DNA of 64,000 nucleotides, taken from assembly GCA_000442125.1 (NCBI GenBank), contig KE546982.1, positions 282,608 to 346,607 of the forward strand, read 5' to 3'. The first letter of the stretch is position 1; every line of letters starts with the position of its first letter. Below the pieces are notes generated by a model. It saw only the letters and a list, made by a program, of their open reading frames with translations, ran no database searches and was not told the DNA's origin. Position numbers and translations under genes: made by a program. This DNA comes from Opeltia flavorubescens (Eukaryota > Ascomycota > Lecanoromycetes > Teloschistales > Teloschistaceae). Below are positions 47,823 through 56,535 of this stretch, one piece after another.

Positions 47823-49121
47823 CTACTTATCAACGCACTTCTCAAAGTCCAGTCCTAGGACGAACTTCCTCTTCTCATTGGATCCCGACACGACAAGCTT
47901 TTCCCATTTATCTTTTAGTCGATGATTATCATCTATGTATCGCTTTTTCCATTCCATAAGAAGCTTCTGCCTCCATTCACGTTTCTCTTGCGGGCCCAAG
48001 CCTTCCTTGTAAACGTCCGAAAAAGGGGCTTGGTTGAAAGGATTTGCAACCTGAAGACACCATATGTTGCTTTCACGTCGAAATCGAGAGAGAGTCTCGG
48101 CCACCTCCTTAATCACCTCGGAAATCTGTTCGTGCCGCGATAAATACGCATAATAGGCTTTGATAGTTGCATTCGCTTTACGCATGTTGGTATAGCCTTG
48201 TTCATGTTTCACTATGAATCTCTTGGTTGCGTTAAACCCAAGCGATATGGACGTGAGCGGTATCTTGACTATGAGGTGATCTGCTATCGCATGGAACAAG
48301 ATCTGACCAACGTTGCTTGGATGACCTACTGAGTCGGCAGTTGATTTGAGGTCTTTGTAATGATCCTTGATAGGTTCGTAAAATGTGCGTAGATCATCCA
48401 TCTCGCGGCCACCGTCCCAAAAAAGCTTATGGAGATTGCAGAAATCACGCTCAAGGGTAGCAGTAGTAGCCGTAGCTGTAGAGGTGAATATCCGAATGAT
48501 TTCGGTAAGGAAGTTGGTGAGTCCTTCACCGGTAGCTTCAACAATTGAATCAACGGCTTTACGAACCCCTTCCATAGACCCCAGTAAGTCGGTACGATTT
48601 GTCTCCTCAAGAACCAAGCGGTGGGCGTTATCGGATGAGAGGGCATAAGGGACTTGCTCAAGCAGCTCGAGGGACTTGAAAAGGCTGATGCAGTGCCAGT
48701 TCTCGGGATTTGAAACAGGCGATTCCAGAATATCGGAGCCCGGTGGTTCTGATACCTCGGGACTTGGCGGTCTCGAGGTCTCAGCGTTTGGCAGCCGAGC
48801 CGGCATCAATATTGAGTCGCTATGTACTGGGGATAACCAGTTCGACGCCGAGAATGACCAGTTCGATAACGATGATGACCAGTTCGATAGCGAGAATATC
48901 CGGTCCGGTGCTGAAACTCGCCAATTCGGCGCTCGCGGTGGCCAATTTCTAGCCATGAGAGCTATAGCAATAGCAATAGCAACAGGTAAGAGGAAGCGTG
49001 GTCGAACCAACTTGGCGGCTTTCCATGGCTCAGCTGCCTGGATGGGCCTTGGAGCCTCCTCTCTTTCGTTTCCATTGAATTGTGCTTCCCAATCTTCCAC
49101 CCTGAAGGTGGGTTCAGGCAT
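47823..49121 (-). CDS. Cluster family A, copy 2: single-span protein with Cys-containing helical ectodomain (432 aa)
   Basis: This is an intronless frame from ATG 49121. The N-terminus is a polar region of about 40 residues, followed by a span (FLLPVAIAIAIALMA) and a juxtamembrane stretch with four NW-containing repeats (SLSNWSSSLSNWSFSASNW) that copy 1 lacks, then a Pro/Ser linker. The ectodomain matches copy 1 in all four Cys positions, in the FNATKRF sequon motif and in the closing W-x-KLVVS...F-x-L-x-F-x-KC block. The extra 70 residues relative to copy 1 are mostly the NW repeat and linker. Role unknown; a surface-exposed anchored protein is the simplest reading. Confidence 0.86.
   Translation of the reverse strand: MPEPTFRVEDWEAQFNGNEREEAPRPIQAAEPWKAAKLVRPRFLLPVAIAIAIALMARNWPPRAPNWRVSAPDRIFSLSNWSSSLSNWSFSASNWLSPVHSDSILMPARLPNAETSRPPSPEVSEPPGSDILESPVSNPENWHCISLFKSLELLEQVPYALSSDNAHRLVLEETNRTDLLGSMEGVRKAVDSIVEATGEGLTNFLTEIIRIFTSTATATTATLERDFCNLHKLFWDGGREMDDLRTFYEPIKDHYKDLKSTADSVGHPSNVGQILFHAIADHLIVKIPLTSISLGFNATKRFIVKHEQGYTNMRKANATIKAYYAYLSRHEQISEVIKEVAETLSRFRRESNIWCLQVANPFNQAPFSDVYKEGLGPQEKREWRQKLLMEWKKRYIDDNHRLKDKWEKLVVSGSNEKRKFVLGLDFEKCVDK
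48838..48930. repeat. Short tandem repeat encoding the NW repeats of family A copy 2
   Basis: On the + strand the element CCAGTTCGA(T/C)A-x-CGA recurs every 21-30 bp (near 48837, 48858, 48879 and 48897). It lies in frame inside the coding region and accounts for the juxtamembrane length difference between the two family A copies. Confidence 0.75.
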
Positions 49122-49684
49122 GTTGGGAATAGAAATTGCTCTATTACGTATATCTTCAGAGCGTTGATTGAGTTTATCTAGGATTAAACTGGCTGAGCAT
49201 AGAATCTGGAAGATATCTTAGGTCGTGTATGGGCCAAGCGCTGTACCTAATCCAAAATCATACCTACCTAGTACCGATGCGGCTGGGACATGGACTAGTC
49301 CGGTTGGGGCTGTCTTGGCGCCAAGGTCATCAACCAGGCAACAGAAGCAAACCATCTCACTTACCACAAATTGATCCTATTCCTAAAGTATGGCAGAGTC
49401 ATCATGGACAGATCACGTGCCACTCCCCAACATCAACGTGTGTTCTTCATAGTGACCGCTGTCATGGCCGGATTTCTACTGCTGGCATGACAGAGCTTAT
49501 ACCGTCTCTTCCGCCTACAGCATTATTGTCCGGCATACATCAAGGGGAGGATGAGTCGGTGAAGGCATGCCAGACAGTTCGCCTTCAGGACTCGACCTTC
49601 TTCAACCGCCACGATTGAGATCCGCCTGCACTTTCTCTCGCCCTGCAGCAGTAGTCCCCAAATCAGCAGTCCGTCTCTTCCCAA
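49122..49684. other. Intergenic upstream of A'
   Basis: About 560 bp; should contain the A' promoter. The ORF at 49229-49618 lacks coding features. This interval begins the rearranged junction between A' and D'. Confidence 0.4.
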
Positions 49685-51212
49685 CCTTCAAGCGCCTCGA
49701 TGAACTCTTGCGACTCCATCCACACATGGCTGGACAAGACGCAATCATTTGTAGACAGCCTGACAGCGATTCCAATCTCGCCGGAGCACGTCCAAGTCAT
49801 TGACATGAAACACAGACGAAGTCCCTCACCAGAGTTGGGGCCACCACAACCCAGTCTTACTGTGCCATTCCCCCGAAAGACATTCAAACAGCGAATCCTC
49901 TCAATGATGTCCTCGGATCAGACTACCTTGCCTGATCTATATATTGTCCACCCGACCCTGACTTCCAAGTGGCTCACATCTCTTCCTTGGCGAATCCTCA
50001 CTCCGGCAAGGAATCCGTCCACCAGCGCCTCGTCGTACCAAACTCCCGTCACTCCACCAATCCTTCCTCGCACTCCGCCCAAAACCTGCCGCCCAGCCAT
50101 GTCCGTGACTATTCGAAGCAGCATCGGATGTCCTTCGATGAGGAAATGCTCGAGAAGCCCGAAATAAAAAGGTTTCGCGATCTCATCAAGAAGGTTGTCC
50201 ATACCGAACGTCCTTCGGGCCACCAAGCGAAATCCGAGAAAGGATAGCAGACTCGAATATTTCGGATTGTCTTTTACAATGAGGCCACCATCTTGGATCA
50301 CATCCATCCTCTCCTAGTTGAAGGTGGACGGCAAGTCCTCATCCATGGTCCGCCCACGGAAGAAGCGTCTTCAACGGAGACCAAGGTCTACAACTCCCTT
50401 TGGAAAGGTTTCGAGGATTCAGGATTAGACTGGTCCTTGAATCGCGAGCTTACCCGCACATTCCTACCCAATAAATACCACATCATCGGCTACGACGAGC
50501 AGATTGCGAAAGCTCCCGCGAAGGAGTGCGGTATGAAGGCTCTAAAACCTAATCGGGCTTATGGGCTCGCAATCAGCGATATACCGCCTCCCGAAACTCA
50601 ACCAGCCCTCTTAGGAGATGGGACACGATATTTGTTGAACGCGATCCCAGACCTGCAATAACTCTTCCTTCTCATCAAGGGCGTAAGGAGCGCGGATGAT
50701 TTGAACAAGGCTTTTGACCAGGCCTGCCGGGGCGGCACCGTCGCTGTCTTCATCCAGCGTCTGCTCCTCCAAGCTACAGGGGAGGATCTGATGCAGGAAG
50801 GAGCTGACCGCCAGACTCAGATGTACACGGCGACAATTGACACCTACGCCATGTACTCTTAAGTGAACTACGCCCATGTCAAGACAGCCCTGCCGTTAGG
50901 TAAGAAGGTCGTGGACTTTTACATGGGATGTATCTATTCCCGTACCTTCCGAGCCGATTTTGCTGAGATCTGCTTACAACGCTTCTGCTACAATATCCTG
51001 AACCGGGGTGTTCAATCTCATCGGGCAATACTCGAGTCGCGCTGTTCGAAAATACATCAGGTCGAATGACAGATGATCGAATGCGACGCACAAGAAGCCA
51101 GAGCGCAGACTGCCGCTTCTATCGCTGCTGCATCAGGAGCTCAAGAGCAAGCTAGTAGCAACAAGAAGCGCAAGGCTGCGCCCGGATCAGTCAGGCAGGC
51201 AAGTGGTTGATG
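49685..51212 (+). pseudogene. Broken gene resembling fungal PD-(D/E)XK nuclease-like proteins
   Basis: Successive + strand pieces read as one protein family in order. The N-terminal part begins with IHTWLDKTQSF and has an RRSPSPE patch. Then come a segment before KRFRDLIKKVV, a long segment with LVEGGRQ...LDWSLNRELT, LPNKYHIIGYDEQIA, then FLLIKGVRSADDL...QACRGGTVAVF, a TATIDTYAMYS strip, and a C-terminal piece with YNILNRGVQSHR and a basic end (NKKRKAA). The order of an acidic/Lys strip, a Q-A-x-RGG-x2 strip and a following beta strip fits PD-(D/E)XK-like accessory proteins common in filamentous ascomycetes. The frame is interrupted several times, so it looks inactive. It inserts no visible terminal repeats and lies at the junction where copy 2 differs from copy 1. 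Confidence 0.6.
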
Positions 51213-52097
51213 TCTTCTTCAGCAGAATACTTGCAGCGGGAGGTATTGGCCCACAATTGGGTGAACAACAGTTGACATATCTATTTACGAACCGCGATCA
51301 TAACAGATGCATTACTAATTGAGAATCGGGGATTGCTACTATCAATCTACAGCAAGAGGGGGGCAGCGAGGCAAGACACTCGGAGCCTTGCCGGAAGATT
51401 ATTTCTCATGAGATACCTATAGCGATTAGACAGATGATTTCCTTAATATTAGCACGGGTTACTGATAATGACGTGCAATCAGAAAAATGCATCAAAAAGA
51501 CTGTAATAAAACCCCTAACCGACTTTACGACGGTTATTAATCCTTTTGTCCTGTTTCAGCTTCTTTTTTTAACCCGCTACCGAGGAATGATCGCAGGGCC
51601 ATAATGTGAAAAAGGGAAGCTTATCGGTTTTACTTCATCAGCATCATCTGTAAGAGAGGAGATGCGTATCATTGAATGGAGGAGGGAATAATATGCATTA
51701 CGGGATCTTGCCTGGAGCTTAAATGGATCTCGTCTCACAGATCTCCCACCATGTAGCCTTCGCCCTGAATTTTTTCACATCATCGGTCTCATATCATGCA
51801 ATTCGTATCACAGCTACCACATCGTCGGCCTTCAATACACGCACGGGAAAAGGCAATCGCCACGGCGGAGAGGGTAAGGGAGAAGGGGAAATGGGACAAC
51901 GCATGTATCGGAGTTGAGGAAGAATCGATGGTGGAGTCAAAGGCTATCTCCGGAAAAGGCCGATGAAAAGGAAATCAGGGTCATTCGCGTGCAAGTCTTT
52001 CCGGCAGATAATAGATGGAAAAATTCCCTCGTCTCCCCCTCATGCTCACCTTTGGGTTCAGATGCCACCTCTCTCGGCTTTTAAACGCGGTCAAGTC
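51213..52097. other. Intergenic, no gene seen
   Basis: About 885 bp between the broken gene and the next tentative gene. Short ORFs only. Confidence 0.4.
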
Positions 52098-52692
52098 ATG
52101 TCATCATCGTTGATACTTCTTTGCTACTCGCCTTGTGGATGGTGGTCGGAGTTTGGTATCTGCCATTTGCGTCCATCCCGTTACCCTCGCCTTTTGCGCA
52201 CATTTGCCTGCAGTGGTAAGTATCGTGAGTTTTGCAATAACTGGCGTCTAATTTTCGTCCTCGCAAGTACTTGATGAGCAAGATGAGATCCCGGTGATGC
52301 CACGGGGCGATGGATGCTCCTCGACTATTCTTCCCTCAGATGGGGCGGGCTGTGGTGGTGAAGGGGGAAGGAAGAAGGAGATGTCGAGCCATATGAGGAA
52401 AGGGAAGCTGGGGGAAGAAGACGAAATACGGAAGAGGAGAGAGCGCAAGGAGATTACTAAAGACCGAGGGGGAGGAATGAAAAGAAGTCGCTTTGCACCG
52501 ATTGCTCTAGAGAAGTTGAAGAAGTTGCAGAAGTCGATTGGGAATAAGCTACTTTGGAACTTTTACATTAGCGGGGCGAAATATCCATTAGGACGTCAGC
52601 TTTTGATTTTTCTCACGTCGCAGAAGTGCTGTATCACATGCTTTCTTGGTCTGGCATCTTGGCTGACAACGATTCCTTTCCGGGATACCTAG
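52098..52692 (+). CDS. Tentative two-exon gene (180 aa), basic protein
   Basis: Exons would be 52098-52215 and 52268-52692, with a 52-bp phase-1 intron that has a consensus GTAAGT donor and a GCAAG acceptor. The start MSSSLILLCY is weakly hydrophobic. The body is highly charged (EDEIRKRRERKEITKDR) with a nuclear-signal-like segment, and the C-terminus has an amphipathic or hydrophobic stretch (LIFLTSQKCCITCFLGL). No paralogue is visible in copy 1. The gene depends on the intron being real. Confidence 0.38.
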
Positions 52693-52892
52693 GATGCGCC
52701 GCTCTGTAAAGATATCAGTGCTTGAAACTTTCGATACCCACTGGCTCTGCGACGCTTAAACCAAATCGTGTAAAGTGAATGATTATAGCCATACCTTGTC
52801 TTGGACAAAATTCCGATGAAAATTCAATGTCATCAGCCTGAATATGTCTCCAAACCCGCCACGGGCAATACGATATTGCCTTCGGGTTCAGG

Positions 52893-53627
52893 TCATCCCT
52901 GGAACAGTAGGATAAGAGTATTCATCGCTTTGTATGGGGATGTTTCGGAAGTCTTAAAAAGGATCAGGAGAATGATCAAGATGATTGACAAGGCGACATA
53001 GAGTATCACTCGACCTGTGGAGCGGGACGGCGATTGTGCTTCAGGTTTCGAGGTCTGCGACGTCTGCTGTGAGGAGATCTGTGACCGGGACCTGAGGCTC
53101 TGAGGTGATGAATGGGTGTGACTCTTGGACGGAGCTGTCTCAGCCTTGTCTCGCGCGGCAGACGATCCTTTATGTTGAAGGGGACCGCGAAGCTTCGATG
53201 TACACGCTTGGTAGAGCTGAAACGGGGCACGGGCTATCCGGACGAGAAGTGATAACCCCAAGACTGCCGCGAGACGACCGTAAATCCGTTGCGCCAAGAT
53301 GGTCGACAAGAGAAAAGTCTTGATTGCCTCCGATAGGCCAAACCGCTCATCTAGCCCGGAAGAAAAAGCAGTGATGGGCCAGAGCATCCAAGCTCCGAAC
53401 CAATCCACCCCGGACAAAACAAGGTGCTGCATTAGACCCCAAATTGCCACGGAGACGTTTTTGATCCCGGTCCACGTGCCGAGGTGTCTACCAATGGGAC
53501 TGTCCTTTGATGCGCACAAGCAAGTGATAACGACGAATGCTAGCATTACGGCCAATGGATTGACAACCCATCGATAAAAGTATAGGATCTTCTCTTCACG
53601 CTTTAGATACAGCTTAAGCTTAGCCAT
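52893..53627 (-). CDS. Cluster family D, copy 2: three-span membrane protein (244 aa)
   Basis: This is an intronless frame. ATG 53627 was chosen because the longer open frame upstream has no ATG and because MAKLKLYLKREEK aligns with the basic start of copy 1. Spans lie at about residues 21-38, 116-135 and 207-226. Between spans 1 and 2 is a Trp-containing loop of about 75 residues. Between spans 2 and 3 is a basic then Ser/Gln/Pro-rich linker of about 65 residues (SPQSLRSRSQISSQQTSQTS). After span 3 comes a short hydrophobic tail. The order and spacing repeat copy 1. The Ser-rich linker probably faces the cytoplasm and could be phosphorylated; that is inference. Confidence 0.78.
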   Translation of the reverse strand: MAKLKLYLKREEKILYFYRWVVNPLAVMLAFVVITCLCASKDSPIGRHLGTWTGIKNVSVAIWGLMQHLVLSGVDWFGAWMLWPITAFSSGLDERFGLSEAIKTFLLSTILAQRIYGRLAAVLGLSLLVRIARAPFQLYQACTSKLRGPLQHKGSSAARDKAETAPSKSHTHSSPQSLRSRSQISSQQTSQTSKPEAQSPSRSTGRVILYVALSIILIILLILFKTSETSPYKAMNTLILLFQG

Positions 53628-53993
53628 GATGCTGGAAGAGAAGGTGGGAGAACTGGTGCTAATGACTACCACTGTGGAAGTAGCGGAATGGGCGGTTTCG
53701 ATCGAAGCGGAGCCTTCTATGATAGGATTTGTAAGGTGTGACAATGGAAGAATGATCGAATTGGTGGAGAGAAAGCTACACGCAATGTTCGACGAGCGAT
53801 TTGTGGAAGATACTAGTAACCTTGTTGCGGCTATACCTATTGCGGCTACACCGCACTGGCAGAGCTTGAATGAACCAGGTAAGGCTGAATGGCCCCCTTA
53901 GCCTTATACTAGCTTACCAGCTCGTACCAGCTCATTTGGCTCAGAGCTGGGTCGACACTTTTGCTGATGTAGTAGATCGCTTTCAGGTATTAT
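53628..53993. other. Short intergenic region between D' and E'
   Basis: 366 bp with the D' promoter and E' 3' end. No gene is seen. Confidence 0.45.
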
Positions 53994-55497
53994 CTACAGA
54001 TATCCACCATTCCCGAGAATGAATTGCGCGATTGTAGCGTTCATTCTTGCCTTCTGACGGGTTTCTGCGGCCTTCCGTTCCACAATCCACGATCTCGGCT
54101 TGTCACCGAAAGCATCCCCATCGATTTCGGCGCTTCGACATCCCACCGTATGAAGAAGACAAAATGGATTCAGCTCCGACGGTTGGTCCTTATCGCTCTC
54201 GCAATGTTTTGGAAAATCTGCTATGAACCGGGATTTCCAAGCTTCGCGATCGATTTCCGGCTTCTTGAGCAGCTGATCCCGAGCGGCCACCACACGGGGA
54301 GACGTAAGCCCCCACCGAAGCGCCATATCGATGCTCTTCCGGTGAGCCTTGAGATAAGCAAGCATGTCCCTACACAGACTATCTTGATGCTTGACCGTTT
54401 CTTTAAAATTTACCAAGTCTGTATACATCCCCTCGGCTACTTGAATTGCCGTAGCCAAATTCCGATCGACACCCGGTTCTGTAGAGTAATGTGGGAACCA
54501 TCCCGCTTGGTTCTCATTGAGACTTTTGATGACAGTTCTGACGGTATCTTGCGCCTTTGAAAGGGATCGGATGAGAGATTGCACTTGGCTGTCCGTAGTA
54601 GGCGAGCTCGAAATGATGCTTTCCAAAGACAAGATAGCTTCATCGACGAAGGTTTTTGCCTTGGACTGAATCTGAGCCTCGAGGCGTCTGGTTTGGGTTT
54701 TGGGCTCGGGGAGCCACGTTACCAGGACCATCCGGTTCCATTCTTGTACGACTGTGATGAACGGAAAGCTCCAATACCAAGTGTCTTTATGGTCCACTAT
54801 GGCAGCGTCTGCATAGGTCCTCATAAGGCTAGAAAGCCCCATGTTGATATTATCTTTCTCACTGCAGAATGTATAGATGTAATCCGACGATTCGTCGGCG
54901 GTATTGGCTGCGTCCGAAGTGACCGATTCTTGTTAAGAAGTGTGGGTCAGCTTCTCGTTAGATTCACTGGAGCAATGAAAGGGGGGTTGGTATACCTATA
55001 TCCTTTAGAAGCCCCCGCACACCAGGGTCATCGGAGCGCAGACGGGCTAGCTTCGAGCCTCCATGCTCCAGCCTTGCTTGCCAGTCTCTGATTGTCATCG
55101 GAGCGGTGAGGAAGGCTTCGAGGGATGGATGAAGGGTAAGGTAGTCCCCTCGCGCCTGCTGCTGATCCCACCGGTCCCTGACCCAACCCAGCGTCGGCAC
55201 ATCGAGCTCGGACCAACAGCGGGCTCCTAGCCAAGGCCGGGTGCGGCTCCATTGGCAGGGCCCGTTATCGAAGGACCAAATGAGGGCGAGGAAGATTAGT
55301 GGCGCAATAAAAACAGCCGCCCCGAACGGCCAAATGAAGAGACCCACTGCATGCCAATAGACAGCCTGATAGTCCTCGCGTGTTCTATCCCAACGACGGC
55401 CGAGGCGTACGACTCGTTTGAAGAGCAGGAATTGCAAAACGGTGAACACGGTGTCCCGGAGCGAACGGCAGCACGCTTTGATACGATCGAATACCAT
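53994..55497 (-). CDS. Cluster family E, copy 2: N-terminal spans plus large helical domain (471 aa)
   Basis: Exons (minus) are 55497-54996 and 54907-53994, with an 88-bp phase-1 intron (GTATAC donor, ACGCAG acceptor). The intron falls at the same codon position relative to conserved residues as in copy 1. Start MVFDRIKACC is an ATG. The hydrophobic region lies at about residues 45-75 (FIWPFGAAVFIAPLIFLALIW), then CQWSRTRPWLGARCW, then the long helical domain. Shared blocks with copy 1 include KDNIN, WLPEPKTQTRRLEAQI, and near the end F-x-KHCESD...P-x-EL-x-PFCL...VG and IDGDAFG-x-KPR-W-x-VER. Two conserved Cys after the span and one in the (N/H)CES motif may be structural. Confidence 0.87.
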
Positions 55498-56535
55498 TGT
55501 GTCTTCTTAAGGCGTGGAATCTTCTCTGGAGCGGCAGTCAGCAATATGGCTCTTTGTATGCATATATACGGCTGGAAAAAATAGTCGGAGCGTCGTGAAG
55601 GGTCAAATGGAGGGAGATTGGAACAGTCTAGGGCGGACCTTCCGCATGGGGGACTTACTCGACTTCAAGTGTGATTGGGTCAGTGGTCTAGTAAATGTTC
55701 TGGTTGGTTGGTGAAATGTGGTCAGGTCAGTGGTCTAGCAATTGTTCTGGTGGTTGGTTCGGTGTTTGATCTGTTGGTTGGTTACAAGACAGCTTGTACT
55801 TCCAGAAGCAAGATGTCTTGGTGCGCCGCAGCAGAATTATTCGACTGTAGTGTTTTGAGGAGGCGGCGGTCGTTGAAGGCAAGGGATTCTTTTCACCTGT
55901 AGTGCTCTACTGATGGTGTTTTTGATCCGTGCAATGGATTCACCGCGGACTGGTGGCTTAATCGCGAATGCGAGAGATTGGAATTAGGCCCGTGCTGAGT
56001 TCACTAAAATGATAAAAAAACAGTGCTATCCGTGTTCCTAAGGACCCAGGAACTATATCAAAATTCACTGAGTCCATAGCGCTTGCTGACAGTGGGGGCC
56101 AAATTGCACTAATCCTCACTTAGGTACGGGTGCCGATATCGGACTCGAGCGATCCGTGTAGCCGATCACATTACAACCAAAGCAATCAAGTCCTCGAGAC
56201 CTAAGAGCTACAGCACAGCCAAGTCGATCTTACACGGAACAATACCAAAGGGACACTGTTACGAGCACACCGGCAACCAGAATCTAGTTCCTCTCTTTCT
56301 CAGCACCCGCACCAACACTTTGTTTGCACCATCGAGGCTCCTTACGAAACGGAGGAGCAGAGCAGTGTAGGAGTCAAGCAGTGAAGGGAAGACCGCTGCA
56401 GGGTTGAACACTTACGCAGGTCAGGCAGTCTCGACCTCACAAACTTGCTCCACTGTTTCTAGGTATACCACCCGTGTTCTAGCACTTGGTCTCAGAACAA
56501 GTCATCGAATCAGTCTAATACAAAACAGAAACGCC
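55498..56535. promoter_or_regulatory. Shared divergent promoter region of families E and F (copy 2)
   Basis: 1038 bp between the two start codons. It contains a roughly 48-bp direct repeat (element GTCAGTGGTCTAG-x-AA at 55678 and 55726) together with several GGTTGGT runs. TTG-initiated open frames just upstream of the family F start are ignored in favour of the ATG at 56536. Confidence 0.5.
55678..55775. repeat. Direct repeat, two units of about 48 bp
   Basis: GTCAGTGGTCTAG(T/C)AA-x-TGTTCTGG occurs twice, each time followed by a GGTTGGT element. It sits inside the E'/F' divergent promoter interval and could be a duplicated regulatory block. Confidence 0.7.
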
